Shown: positions 7,976 through 17,100 of the stretch, in pieces | Position numbering within the stretch: position 1 is the first letter of the stretch | How the letters are laid out: every line of letters starts with the position of its first letter | Source of the DNA: Obesumbacterium proteus | Lineage (GTDB): Bacteria > Pseudomonadota > Gammaproteobacteria > Enterobacterales > Enterobacteriaceae | Direction: 5' to 3' | DNA length: 64,000 nt | Assembly: GCF_001586165.1 (NCBI RefSeq) | Contig: NZ_CP014608.1 | Coordinates: forward strand, 3,286,001-3,350,000 | The notes under the pieces: model-generated | Seen by the model: the letters and a program-made list of their open reading frames with translations, nothing else | Told to the model about the DNA's origin: nothing | Database searches by the model: none | Made by a program: the position numbers and the translations under genes

Positions 7976-10573
7976 ATGGGTAAAGCTCTCGTAATAGTTG
8001 AGTCCCCGGCAAAAGCTAAAACGATAAATAAGTATCTGGGTAATGACTACGTGGTTAAGTCCAGCGTCGGTCATATCCGCGATTTGCCGACCAGTGGTTC
8101 AGCCAGTAAAAAGGGCGCAGCCTCCGCTGAAGATAAAGCGAAGCCTAAAGTCAAAAAGAATGAGCGTGAAGCGCTGGTTAATCGTATGGGCGTTGATCCT
8201 TATCACGGCTGGAAAGCGCAATACGAAATACTCCCAGGTAAAGAAAAGGTTGTTGCAGAGTTAAAAACATTAGCTGAAAAAGCTGACCACATTTATCTCG
8301 CAACCGACCTTGACCGCGAAGGGGAAGCCATCGCGTGGCATTTGCGTGAGGTGATTGGCGGCGACGAAAGTCGTTATAGCCGCGTGGTGTTTAACGAAAT
8401 CACTAAAAACGCTATTCAGCAGGCATTTAATAAACCCGGCGAATTAAATATCGACCGTGTAAACGCACAGCAGGCGCGTCGTTTTATGGACCGCGTTGTG
8501 GGCTACATGGTTTCTCCGCTGTTGTGGAAGAAAATTGCCCGTGGTTTATCTGCCGGTCGTGTTCAGTCGGTTGCTGTACGCTTGGTTGTCGATCGTGAAC
8601 GTGAGATCAAAGCGTTTGTTCCTGAAGAATATTGGGAACTGCGTGCCGATCTGAACGATAAGAATGCCGTTGCTCTGCAAATGCAGGTTACGCATCACAA
8701 AGACAAACCGTTCAAACCGGTTAATGGCGATCAAACTCAGACCGCCGTTAAGGCGCTGGAGAATGCGCATTACACGGTTTTAGATCGTGAAGATAAGCCA
8801 ACCAGCAGCAAGCCTTCTGCGCCGTTTATTACTTCCACGTTGCAGCAGGCCGCAAGCACGCGTCTTGGCTTTGGCGTGAAGAAAACCATGATGATGGCCC
8901 AGCGTCTGTATGAAGCCGGTCATATCACCTATATGCGTACTGACTCCACTAACCTGAGTCAGGATGCGGTGAGCATGGTGCGTGAGTATATCGGTGAAAA
9001 CTTCGGCGAACAGTATATGCCGAAAGAGCCGAATACCTACGCCAGCAAAGACAACTCACAGGAAGCGCATGAAGCGATTCGTCCTTCTGATGTGAACGTG
9101 CTGTCTGAACAGTTAAAAGACATGGAAGCAGACGCTCAGAAGCTTTATCAGCTGATCTGGCGCCAGTTTGTTTCTTGTCAGATGACACCGGCAAAATACG
9201 ATTCAACCACGATTTCCGTGAAAGCGGGTGATTATACGTTGAAAGCGAAAGGCCGCACTTTGCGCTTTGATGGTTGGACTAAAGTTCTGCCTCAGCTGCG
9301 TAAAGGCGACGAAGATCGCACATTACCATTTGTCGAAATTGGCAGTGAATTGACGTTGCAGCAGCTCTTACCTAGCCAGCACTTCACCAAACCACCGGCT
9401 CGCTTTAGCGAGGCATCGTTGGTTAAAGAGTTGGAAAAACGGGGTATCGGTCGTCCTTCTACCTATGCGGCAATCATTTCAACCATTCAGGATCGTGGCT
9501 ATGTGCGTGTGGACAACCGCCGTTTCTACGCTGAAAAAATGGGTGAGATTGTCACTGACCGTCTGGAAGAAAATTTCCGTGAGCTGATGAATTATGACTT
9601 CACCGCGCACATGGAAAATGGGCTCGATCAGGTTGCGAATGCCAAAGAAGATTGGAAAAACGTGCTTGATGGTTTCTTCCAAGACTTCAGCAAACAGCTT
9701 TCAGTCGCTGAAAAAGATCCAGAAGAAGGGGGTATGCGTCCGAACCAAATGGTTCTGACCAGCATTGCTTGCCCAACCTGTGAACGTCAGATGGGAATTC
9801 GTACCGCAAGCACCGGCGTTTTCTTGGGTTGTTCTGGCTATGCGCTACCGCCGAAAGAGCGTTGCAAAACCACGATCAATCTGGTGCCGGAAGCCGAAGT
9901 GCTGAACGTGCTGGAAGGCGATGATGCTGAAACCAACGCATTGCGCGCTAAGCGCCGTTGTGCTAAGTGCGGCACGGCGATGGACAGCTACCTCATCGAC
10001 AATCAGCGCAAGCTGCATGTGTGTGGTAACAATCCTGCCTGTGACGGCTACGAGATTGAAGAGGGTGAGTTCCGCATCAAGGGCTATGACGGTCCGATCG
10101 TTGAGTGCGAAAAATGTGGTTCTGAAATGCACCTGAAAATGGGGCGTTTCGGTAAGTACATGGCATGTACCAACGAAGAGTGCAAGAACACCCGTAAGAT
10201 CCTGCGTAACGGCGACGTAGCGCCACCGAAGGAAGATCCGGTTCCACTGCCTGAATTGCCGTGTGAAAAGTCAGACGCTTACTTCGTGCTGCGCGATGGC
10301 GCTGCGGGTGTGTTCTTAGCGGCGAATACCTTCCCTAAATCGCGTGAAACGCGTGCGCCTCTGGTGGAAGAGTTAGCTCGTTTCAAAGATCGCTTACCTG
10401 AAAAGTTGAGCTATCTGGCCGATGCACCGCAGAAAGATCCTGAAGGTAATAAGACGATGGTGCGTTTCAGTCGTAAGACTAAACAGCAATATGTCTCTTC
10501 AGAAAAAGACGGCAAAGCGACAGGTTGGACTGCATTCTTCGTTGACGGAAAATGGGTCGAAACCAAGAAATAA
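7976..10573 (+). CDS. topA: DNA topoisomerase I (omega protein)
   Basis: 865 residues. A type IA topoisomerase that relaxes negative supercoils. The Toprim domain at the N-terminus includes the acidic cluster DLDREGEAIAWH. The catalytic Tyr lies in YMRTDSTNLS (about 319). The C-terminal third has zinc-ribbon modules with paired cysteines (CPTCERQ, CAKCGTA, CEKCGSE) followed by ribbon-like repeats, as in E. coli. The 430-base upstream region carries no other gene and presumably holds its several promoters. A terminator follows at 10602. Confidence 0.98.
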   Translation: MGKALVIVESPAKAKTINKYLGNDYVVKSSVGHIRDLPTSGSASKKGAASAEDKAKPKVKKNEREALVNRMGVDPYHGWKAQYEILPGKEKVVAELKTLAEKADHIYLATDLDREGEAIAWHLREVIGGDESRYSRVVFNEITKNAIQQAFNKPGELNIDRVNAQQARRFMDRVVGYMVSPLLWKKIARGLSAGRVQSVAVRLVVDREREIKAFVPEEYWELRADLNDKNAVALQMQVTHHKDKPFKPVNGDQTQTAVKALENAHYTVLDREDKPTSSKPSAPFITSTLQQAASTRLGFGVKKTMMMAQRLYEAGHITYMRTDSTNLSQDAVSMVREYIGENFGEQYMPKEPNTYASKDNSQEAHEAIRPSDVNVLSEQLKDMEADAQKLYQLIWRQFVSCQMTPAKYDSTTISVKAGDYTLKAKGRTLRFDGWTKVLPQLRKGDEDRTLPFVEIGSELTLQQLLPSQHFTKPPARFSEASLVKELEKRGIGRPSTYAAIISTIQDRGYVRVDNRRFYAEKMGEIVTDRLEENFRELMNYDFTAHMENGLDQVANAKEDWKNVLDGFFQDFSKQLSVAEKDPEEGGMRPNQMVLTSIACPTCERQMGIRTASTGVFLGCSGYALPPKERCKTTINLVPEAEVLNVLEGDDAETNALRAKRRCAKCGTAMDSYLIDNQRKLHVCGNNPACDGYEIEEGEFRIKGYDGPIVECEKCGSEMHLKMGRFGKYMACTNEECKNTRKILRNGDVAPPKEDPVPLPELPCEKSDAYFVLRDGAAGVFLAANTFPKSRETRAPLVEELARFKDRLPEKLSYLADAPQKDPEGNKTMVRFSRKTKQQYVSSEKDGKATGWTAFFVDGKWVETKK

Positions 10574-10601
10574 TCTAACGCTTTTTCGCTAAAAAGTGGT
10601 T

Positions 10602-10632
10602 AAAACCGGTCAGGATTACTGACCGGTTTTTT
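10602..10632 (+). terminator. Terminator of topA
   Basis: A 12-bp stem (AAAACCGGTCAG and its complement) with a five-base loop is followed by a T run on the plus strand. Confidence 0.9.
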
Positions 10633-11004
10633 ATGCAAAAACCAAAATCTGTAATGCAAAATCTTGTGCATTAATTTGCATAACTATTCATCTTTGCATC
10701 AAGGCAAGCGACCTAGTTTTTTGGCTTAAAGCCTAAATGCGAATGCTATCGAGACTTTAATTAATTCCATAAATAATTCGTTATGATCTTGTTACCAGAC
10801 CTATACAGATCGGCTCAAAATGATATAGTGGTTATATAAAAGCAATTTAAATGATTGTTGAGTTATTAACATTGCGGTCAATGTAGGGCAAAACGGGTTT
10901 AAATCGGCACAGAAAGCCCAAGGCTTGAGTGTAGGCCTATTGCCAAGGGGTGCTCCTATCCAGACTGCCATCGCGTTAAGTTTCAACCTAGGATGGTATT
11001 AGCT

Positions 11005-11979
11005 ATGAAATTGCAGCAGCTTCGTTACATTGTGGAAGTGGTGAACCACAATTTAAATGTGTCATCGACCGCAGAAGGCCTATACACCTCTCAGCCGGGC
11101 ATTAGTAAGCAAGTACGAATGCTAGAGGATGAATTAGGTATCCAGATTTTTTCCCGCAGTGGAAAACATCTGACGCAGGTCACGCCAGCAGGACAAGAAA
11201 TTATCCGCATTGCGCGTGAAGTTTTATCCAAAGTTGATGCCATCAAAGCTGTTGCAGGGGAACATACCTATCCAGATAAAGGGTCGCTGTATGTGGCTAC
11301 GACGCATACTCAGGCCCGTTATGCGCTGCCTCCGGTGATTAAAGGCTTTATCGAACGCTATCCACGCGTATCTCTGCATATGCATCAAGGCTCACCGACG
11401 CAGATAGCGGAAGCGGTTTCTAAAGGGAACGCCGATTTTGCTATCGCGACCGAAGCCCTGCATCTTTATGATGATTTGATTATGTTGCCTTGCTACCACT
11501 GGAATCGTGCCGTGGTGGTGAAGCCTGACCATCCGCTGGCTGGGAAAACCTCGATCACCATTGAAGAGCTGGCCGAGTATCCGATTGTTACCTATACCTT
11601 CGGCTTTACTGGACGTTCAGAGTTGGATACGGCCTTTAATCGTGCGGGTCTGACACCTAAGATTGTGTTTACTGCAACCGATGCCGACGTGATCAAAACC
11701 TATGTGCGTTTGGGCTTAGGGGTAGGGGTTATCGCGAATATGGCGGTCGATCCGGTTCAGGATCCGGATTTGGTTACGGTGGATACCAGCGATATCTTTA
11801 CCTTTAGCACAACAAAAATCGGTTTCCGCCGCAGTACGTTCCTACGTAGCTATATGTATGATTTCATCCAACGTTTTGCTCCGCATTTGACGCGAGACGT
11901 TGTGGATACTGCGGTTGCATTGCGCTCAAATGAAGAAATTGAGGCGATGTTTAAAGATATAAAACTGCCGATCAAATAA
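11005..11979 (+). CDS. cysB: LysR-type regulator CysB
   Basis: 324 residues, identical in length to E. coli CysB. An N-terminal winged helix-turn-helix (about 1-65, LNVSSTAEGLYTSQPGISKQ) is followed by a periplasmic-binding-protein-like effector domain with the TTHTQARY ligand motif. It activates sulfate assimilation and cysteine biosynthesis genes with N-acetylserine and represses itself. The frame is open to an ATG at 10993, but AGGA lies ahead of the ATG at 11005 and that start gives the conserved MKLQQLRYIVEVV. Confidence 0.97.
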   Translation: MKLQQLRYIVEVVNHNLNVSSTAEGLYTSQPGISKQVRMLEDELGIQIFSRSGKHLTQVTPAGQEIIRIAREVLSKVDAIKAVAGEHTYPDKGSLYVATTHTQARYALPPVIKGFIERYPRVSLHMHQGSPTQIAEAVSKGNADFAIATEALHLYDDLIMLPCYHWNRAVVVKPDHPLAGKTSITIEELAEYPIVTYTFGFTGRSELDTAFNRAGLTPKIVFTATDADVIKTYVRLGLGVGVIANMAVDPVQDPDLVTVDTSDIFTFSTTKIGFRRSTFLRSYMYDFIQRFAPHLTRDVVDTAVALRSNEEIEAMFKDIKLPIK

Positions 11980-11994
11980 GAATATTCTTTAACG

Positions 11995-12021
11995 AAAAAG
12001 GAGCCTGATGGCTCCTTTTTT
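11995..12021. terminator. Bidirectional terminator between cysB and pagP
   Basis: A GGAGCC/GGCTCC stem with a four-base loop is flanked by A5 on the left and T6 on the right, so it can end both convergent genes. Confidence 0.88.
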
Positions 12022-12049
12022 ATAAGCTTAATCAATCAAAGGTTATTAA

Positions 12050-12655
12050 TTAAAATTTCCAACGCATCCATGTAAATAAGACATTTCCGTTATTGTAGGT
12101 TCCTGGGATATACGTTGTTTGAATAGAAAAACGATTATATTCAATAGAAACTAAAGGTAATACAAGCGGAATAGGGATATAGGAGTAATCATCACGAGCC
12201 GTGATGCTGGCCGTATATCCTGCACCAAAGCGCCAACCATCTCGGTCGCCAGGGATCCACATCCATTCAAAACCATAGCCGATAATAGGCTCAATTTTAT
12301 TGTGAGAGTCTTTAAACGCCATGGCATACAATGAATGCCAGTTGTCATTTTCATCGTAACGATAGACGCCAAAACCCGCGCCCCATGGGCGTTCGTTATA
12401 CCTGTCGGTTTTCTCTTTGTCGTACATGGCACGGTTGTGCCAAGTGTTTAGCGGCACGTACAGTTCGTAATTATCGGCATTCCATGTTTGTTTAACCTGA
12501 TCGGTAAACGAGCCCCAAAAGCTGCTAGCTTGCTGCGTCTTTGAGTGTGACTCAGGTGATTCGTTGGTTGATGTTGGTGTTTGCGCAAAAACAACGGCGG
12601 GCACCAATAGCGATAGACAACCAATATACAGGCGACCTGTTTTCACTAGTTTCAT
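12050..12655 (-). CDS. pagP: Lipid A palmitoyltransferase PagP
   Basis: 201 residues. A signal peptide (about 1-24, ending VVFAQ) is followed by an eight-stranded outer-membrane barrel. Catalytic residues known from the family are visible: His in NTWHNRAMYDK, and Asp-Ser in AFKDSHNK. It moves a palmitate from phospholipid to lipid A and helps resist cationic peptides; in relatives it is controlled by PhoPQ. The barrel ends in aromatic FTWMRWKF, as expected for outer-membrane insertion. In E. coli it is next to cspE, here near a cspC-type gene. Confidence 0.94.
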   Translation of the reverse strand: MKLVKTGRLYIGCLSLLVPAVVFAQTPTSTNESPESHSKTQQASSFWGSFTDQVKQTWNADNYELYVPLNTWHNRAMYDKEKTDRYNERPWGAGFGVYRYDENDNWHSLYAMAFKDSHNKIEPIIGYGFEWMWIPGDRDGWRFGAGYTASITARDDYSYIPIPLVLPLVSIEYNRFSIQTTYIPGTYNNGNVLFTWMRWKF

Positions 12656-13413
12656 TATTATTCTCGGTAATATCTTGTTTTTAATTTGGGAAGTCTTTCA
12701 GCAGAGAGGCGCGATCGAAGAATTATATCGAAGCAAATATCTTATTGTTAGGAATAAATTATATCATAGGATTGTTGGCAAAGTTGAATGAAGTATAAAC
12801 AACAGGAAAAATACAGATTTTCCTGAAATGGAAATGGGCCAATAGTGGACACAAAAAACTTATCAAATTCGTATTGGTAAGCTAATGGTATTATGATCTT
12901 TCTGCTATAGAAAGCAGTGGTACTACATGGTCTTAGCCTGAGAGTTTGTTCTTTTTGTGGATTAGAGAAGGGAGGGATGCGGCGCGTCTCTGGTTTCAAT
13001 CTATACCGAGACACTATCACGTCATAAAATGCGGTAGAAATGTAACAATTTTTTAGCAAACTCCCTGCTGTTACTGCAATAAATCTCCGTAGAATCGTAT
13101 TATGCATCACACATTCCATTTTCGTACTCATTATTAGTTAATTTCATCGTCGGAATAGGTGACTCTCCGTCCAGAATAGCGTAAAAAGGTAGCGACGGAG
13201 GAGATGGAGAACGGCATAAATCGGTGCTTAAATAAGCAGTTTCATGCAGCAGATAATTCTGCGAGTGGCAACAGTTTTTGGCACAAATTAGCTTAGTTTT
13301 CCGCCGACCGTTTTATTTCTGTGCGACGTGTCGTTCACTGGATAAAAATGGCTTGCCATTGAATACGTAGTGTGTGATAACGCATCTGGGTAAAACGAGG
13401 TACAGTTCTGTAT
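12656..13413. other. Gene-poor region between pagP and yobF
   Basis: About 760 bases holding the pagP promoter on the left and the leader of yobF-cspC on the right. A 127-codon open frame on the minus strand (12748-13131) has no ribosome binding site and a Cys/Phe-rich composition unlike the neighbours. I see no recognisable gene. Confidence 0.55.
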
Positions 13414-13530
13414 ATGTGTGGCATTTTCAGTAAAGAAGTTCTGAGTAAAAACCATAGCGTTGACTACCACTTCTCTGCCGATTCTTATCTTAGTGCCTCA
13501 AGCAGTAACGACTCTAGTTTGTCTATCTAA
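13414..13530 (+). CDS. yobF: YobF small stress-associated protein
   Basis: 38 residues. The N-terminus MCGIFSKEVLSK is the same as the E. coli YobF start (recalled), followed by a Ser-rich tail. It lies 41 bases upstream of cspC, as in E. coli where the two form one transcript. YobF is a small protein of unknown mechanism that accumulates under stress. The C-terminal half is divergent and slightly shorter than the E. coli 47-residue form. Confidence 0.82.
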   Translation: MCGIFSKEVLSKNHSVDYHFSADSYLSASSSNDSSLSI

Positions 13531-13571
13531 CGCCCTAGGGCGGTTTAAACAATCCAAAGGAAATACTCAAG

Positions 13572-13781
13572 ATGGCTAAGATCAAAGGTCAAGTAAAGTG
13601 GTTCAACGAAGCTAAAGGTTTCGGTTTCATCACCCCGGCTGACGGCAGCAAAGACGTGTTCGTACACTTCTCTGCAATCCAGGGTAACGGTTTCAAAACT
13701 CTGGCTGAAGGTCAGCACGTTGAGTTTGAAATCCAAGATGGCCAGAAAGGCCCATCTGCAGTTAACGTAACTGCAATCTAA
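13572..13781 (+). CDS. cspC: Cold-shock family RNA chaperone, CspC type
   Basis: 69 residues, a single cold-shock domain with RNP1 KGFGFITP and RNP2 VFVHFSAI. The MAKIKGQVKWF start and IQDGQKGP stretch match CspC better than CspE. Its neighbours yobF and rlmA also fit the cspC locus. It binds single-stranded RNA and DNA and acts as an antiterminator and mRNA stabiliser. An AAAGGAAA ribosome binding site precedes the ATG. A strong terminator follows at 13798. Confidence 0.93.
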   Translation: MAKIKGQVKWFNEAKGFGFITPADGSKDVFVHFSAIQGNGFKTLAEGQHVEFEIQDGQKGPSAVNVTAI

Positions 13782-13797
13782 GACAGCGTCAGCTGTT

Positions 13798-13824
13798 AAA
13801 AACCCGCTTTATGCGGGTTTTTTT
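13798..13824 (+). terminator. Terminator of yobF-cspC
   Basis: AAACCCGC/GCGGGTTT stem with a five-base loop followed by T7. The A run before the stem lets it act on the convergent gene at 13849 as well. Confidence 0.88.
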
Positions 13825-13848
13825 ATGCCTGAAATTTGAGATGCGCGG

Positions 13849-14556
13849 CTAGGATAGGATGATTAGCCCAGAGTACTGATTACGGCCTTTGATTCCGGGA
13901 TGCTCAGGTTCTCGTTCGCGCCGATGCGCATTGCGCCGAAAACTGGTATAGCGGAAATAGTGGGTTGCTTCAGGTTGATGTTCGCGAGTGCAAATTGTGC
14001 ATTCAGATAGGTTATCGACATCAGCGAATCCCAGACCACGCAGTTTGGCCTGTGCAATAGCCACGAGATCTAAATGTCGGAAGCGGGGAGAGATCAACGC
14101 TGATTCATAAGGCAGCGCTTGATGAAAACGTTCGACCAACGGTTCATCCACTTCATAGCAACATGCCCCAGCGCTAGGGCCAATAGCGGCCATCCACTGT
14201 GAAATATCATCATCTTGCGCAATACGCTGTGCAACCTGTTCTAAAACGCCGTCTATGAGCCCACGCCAGCCTGCATGAGCCACTGCAATGGCTTTGCCGT
14301 CTTGGCGGCTGAAAATCACGGGTAGGCAGTCTGCGGTGAGTATCGTCAGCAAAATGTTTGGCTGGTTCGTAAAAAGTGCATCACATTCGCCGCACTCCTG
14401 ATTGGGCGTTGCCACATCCATTACGCGGATCCCATGCACCTGCTTTTTTTCAGGCATTGTTTCCCGATAGGGGATTAATGCTGTTGGCATTAACGCTGTT
14501 TTGCGACCGAACCCATAACGAATATTGGGAATGTTGTGCCAACCTGAGATTGCCAT
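13849..14556 (-). CDS. Laccase-domain (YfiH/PgeF superfamily) protein
   Basis: 235 residues. The zinc-binding residues of the family are visible: His in KQVHG, Cys in TADCLPV and His in HAGWRG. Members were called polyphenol oxidases; the E. coli member acts on wrongly built peptidoglycan precursors and other members on purine nucleosides. The C-terminus differs from E. coli YfiH. The usual SYRRD-to-GR segment is SFRRN followed by an insertion of about 15 Arg/Glu/His-rich residues before GRNQ. It therefore looks like a paralogue rather than the YfiH orthologue. AGGAC lies just before the ATG. Confidence 0.82.
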   Translation of the reverse strand: MAISGWHNIPNIRYGFGRKTALMPTALIPYRETMPEKKQVHGIRVMDVATPNQECGECDALFTNQPNILLTILTADCLPVIFSRQDGKAIAVAHAGWRGLIDGVLEQVAQRIAQDDDISQWMAAIGPSAGACCYEVDEPLVERFHQALPYESALISPRFRHLDLVAIAQAKLRGLGFADVDNLSECTICTREHQPEATHYFRYTSFRRNAHRREREPEHPGIKGRNQYSGLIILS

Positions 14557-14729
14557 ACGCTGTCCTATTCGATCTTTTTCAAATTTGAGGGCCTCAGCTT
14601 AGGAGGTATTGGCGTGATAGAAAAGGGCGATAACGCTTTTAGCTGTAACGTCGACGTGCGGAGTCGGTTGCATCACTGACTGGCGTTATTTAGACTGTTG
14701 CGCTTTAACGTCTGTATGCGGGAAATCCA

Positions 14730-15542
14730 ATGCCTTATCAGTGTCCTCTTTGCCAGCAACCGCTGGAAAAAAACGATCATCAGTGGCGTTGTGCCAATAA
14801 CCACCAGTTTGATTGTGCAAAAGAGGGATACGTAAATCTGATGCCTGTTCAGCACAAACACTCCAAGCAGCCGGGAGACAGTACTGAAATGATGCAGGCA
14901 CGGCGTGCATTTTTGGATCAGAACTACTATCAGCCGCTGCGTGACGCCGTTTGTCAGGCAATTAAGGCGCATATGGCGCCTCAAACCCGTCGTATTCTCG
15001 ATATTGGCTGCGGAGAGGGATATTACACCTCTGAAGTGGCAAAACAGTTTAGCGAGCAGGATATTGCGGTTTTCGGTCTGGATATCGCGAAGGTTGCCAT
15101 TCGCTATGCGGCGAAGCGCTATCCAACGGTGTCATTCTGTGTCGCCTCAAGCCATCGTTTGCCTTACGCCGATGCGTCGATGGATGCTGTGGTTCGAATC
15201 TACGCACCTTGCAAGGCTGAGGAGCTGGCCCGCGTTATTGCTCCAGAAGGCATTCTTGTGACAGTGTCACCGGCTCCGCGCCATCTCTACCAGCTCAAAG
15301 AGCAAGTTTATGACACGGTGCAGTTGCACGCAGAAAACACAGAGTCGTTTGAAGGGTTTACGCTCATCGATGATCAACAACTGGCGTACACCATGATGTT
15401 GCCGGGAGAGCAGGCCGCTAATTTACTGCAAATGACACCGTTTGCTTGGCGGGCAACGCCTGATGTGGCTGAAACATTGAAAAACAGAACAGAATTTGAG
15501 TGTGAAACCGATTTTGCTATTCGTGTGTATCGCCGTGATTAA
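14730..15542 (+). CDS. rlmA: 23S rRNA (guanine(745)-N1)-methyltransferase RlmA
   Basis: 270 residues. The N-terminal zinc finger has Cys5, Cys8, Cys21 and His25, followed by FDCAKEGYVNLMP. The SAM-binding motif I is ILDIGCGEGYY (about 91-101), and the Rossmann-type methyltransferase domain fills the rest. It methylates G745 in hairpin 35 of 23S rRNA. Its position between cspC and mntP matches E. coli. Confidence 0.96.
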   Translation: MPYQCPLCQQPLEKNDHQWRCANNHQFDCAKEGYVNLMPVQHKHSKQPGDSTEMMQARRAFLDQNYYQPLRDAVCQAIKAHMAPQTRRILDIGCGEGYYTSEVAKQFSEQDIAVFGLDIAKVAIRYAAKRYPTVSFCVASSHRLPYADASMDAVVRIYAPCKAEELARVIAPEGILVTVSPAPRHLYQLKEQVYDTVQLHAENTESFEGFTLIDDQQLAYTMMLPGEQAANLLQMTPFAWRATPDVAETLKNRTEFECETDFAIRVYRRD

Positions 15543-15557
15543 GCGCTTGATTGATAT

Positions 15558-15587
15558 AAAAAAGCCCGCATGATGCGGGCTTTTTTA
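15558..15587. terminator. Bidirectional terminator between rlmA and mntP
   Basis: AAAAAAGCCCGCA and its complement form a stem with a three-base loop, with A and T runs on either side, between convergent genes. Confidence 0.9.
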
Positions 15588-15599
15588 TAGAGGCGATTC

Positions 15600-16173
15600 T
15601 TAGAAGAAGGGGCCGATATGCTCATGTAAAATTGAGAAGCCTATACCGATAAGTACTACGCCGCCTAAAATCTCTGCGCGCTTGCCCAACAGTGGGCCAA
15701 TAAAGCGGCCAATCATCATGCCCAAGGTCGCCATAATCATCGTTGCTAAACCAATCGCCATCGCGGTATGGAGAATATTAACCTGTAGGAAGGCTAATCC
15801 GACGCCGATAGCCATCGCATCCAAGCTGGTTGCAATCGCCGTGGTGACGAGCAGCCAAAAAACCATGACGACGCACCGGTTCTGCATTTTCATCATGATT
15901 GCCTTTCCAGCCTTCATAAACCATACGACTGCCGAGCACGAAGAGCAGGGCAAAAGCGACCCAGTGATCCCATTCCATAATGAACTTGCTGGCCAGTAAA
16001 CCAATTCCCCAACCAATGAGCGGGGTAATCGCTTCTACGACACCAAAAATAAGACCAGTACGGAATGCTTCACGAAAGCGAGGTTTGTGCAGGGCGGCAC
16101 CTTTACCAATTGACGCAGCGAAAGCGTCCATGGACATGCCGAAAGCGAGGATAACTGTTGCGGATAAATTCAT
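15600..16173 (-). pseudogene. mntP: Manganese exporter MntP, one-base frameshift
   Basis: Two overlapping frames together give a full-length MntP of about 190 residues. The N-terminal part (from MNLSATVILAFGMSMDAFA) reads to RRHGF. The next frame continues with WLLVTTAIATSLDAM to the C-terminus. The switch is at a run of six A (15857-15862; T6 on the coding strand), where five would keep the frame. The family has six membrane helices and exports Mn2+. The start at 16173 matches E. coli; a longer in-frame extension lies inside the riboswitch. It may be an assembly error, a real inactivating mutation or slippage. Confidence 0.9.
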
Positions 16174-16410
16174 GAAAAATACTCGGCCGGGTGTTCCATA
16201 TACACGTAACCCACCCCCAACCATACGACGGAGCTACGTGTCTATGGTCTCGCCTGTCCGCGCTTAAGATGCTGATAATCAGCAAGCGGGCTGCTCGTAC
16301 CACGTTCCATGCTAGGAACGAGTATGTTGACACGAGCGCGCTCAAAAACTGAATATTAATCAGCTAGAACGCCGGCTACTCCCCAAATTGACGGAGGCGA
16401 TCATACTCTA
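16174..16410 (-). promoter_or_regulatory. yybP-ykoY manganese riboswitch of mntP
   Basis: The leader on the minus strand contains the conserved GGGGAGTAG segment (complement at 16376-16384) near its 5' end. It is followed by long paired segments with repeated CATGGAACG/CGTTCC-type complementarity and a C-rich/G-rich stretch just before the start codon. The distance of about 210 bases from this motif to the mntP ATG is like E. coli, where this riboswitch switches mntP on when Mn2+ binds. The exact boundaries are approximate. Confidence 0.85.
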
Positions 16411-16455
16411 TTTCTTTAGAGAATAACAACGGCATATTTTACAGGGGAAATCAAT

Positions 16456-16474
16456 GCTAATGATAATTATTATT
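16456..16474. promoter_or_regulatory. Fur box upstream of mntP
   Basis: The 19-mer GCTAATGATAATTATTATT matches the Fur consensus at 16 of 19 positions. It lies just upstream of the riboswitch leader, where the mntP promoter should be. Fur control of mntP is known in E. coli. Confidence 0.75.
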
Positions 16475-16578
16475 AAATGGGTAATGACAGAGTAATAATA
16501 ACGTTTTAAGTCGTAGTGAGATTCAGTACAAATAGCAGTATTAATATACTGAATCTCATTAATGGTGGGATTTGTTTG

Positions 16579-17037
16579 TTATTTCTGCTCAACGAAAAAC
16601 TTCAAAATCAAGTCTAAATCATCCATTTTAGCGACTTGAATCAGTAGCCTACGCTTCTCTAAGTCAATAACCAGATAGCCGTCTTCTGACATGTTCATAT
16701 TTTTTATGCGGCTGTATAAAATAAAAACATTACCGTAATAAAAACCGGTTTCTTTAAATAAGATTTTTGGCCAGCGAATATAAAAAACATAGATAGCGAT
16801 AATAGCGAGAGTAAAGAGTAACCAAGTAGTGAAATGAGAACCATTATTAGTTATGTTTTGATAAGCAAGAATGGCTAACAATCCAACAAATATTCCACTG
16901 TCGGCTTTATTACGACGTTTTAAATTAACCTGTAAACGTGTTTTTCCGTTGCGCCTAGGCATGATGATTTCATCATAGACGGCGTAAAGAATAAACAGCA
17001 GGATAAAAGCCAACAGTGCGATATCAGTTAAAGACAT
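16579..17037 (-). CDS. yobD: YobD family (UPF0266/DUF986) membrane protein
   Basis: 152 residues from the ATG at 17037, the E. coli length. Three hydrophobic segments (about 3-22, 45-62, 68-88) are followed by a soluble C-terminal domain with FYYGNVFILYSRIKNMNMSEDG. Function unknown. I reject the GTG at 17052 because it overlaps the GGAG ribosome binding site that serves 17037. It sits between mntP and manZ, as in E. coli, and has its own transcription unit because a terminator precedes it. Confidence 0.93.
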   Translation of the reverse strand: MSLTDIALLAFILLFILYAVYDEIIMPRRNGKTRLQVNLKRRNKADSGIFVGLLAILAYQNITNNGSHFTTWLLFTLAIIAIYVFYIRWPKILFKETGFYYGNVFILYSRIKNMNMSEDGYLVIDLEKRRLLIQVAKMDDLDLILKFFVEQK

Positions 17038-17058
17038 GAATACTCCAAACACAAAATA

Positions 17059-17090
17059 AAAAAGCCGGATAGGGCGAACCCTATCCGGCT
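17059..17090 (-). terminator. Terminator of manXYZ
   Basis: A perfect 12-bp stem (AGCCGGATAGGG and its complement, loop CGAA) is followed by a T run on the minus strand, 11 bases beyond the manZ stop. Confidence 0.92.
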
Positions 17091-17100
17091 ATTCATACGA

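Noticed and set aside
12748..13131. 127-codon open frame on the minus strand
   Set aside because: No ribosome binding site, unusual Cys/Phe-rich composition, and it lies in a promoter and leader region.
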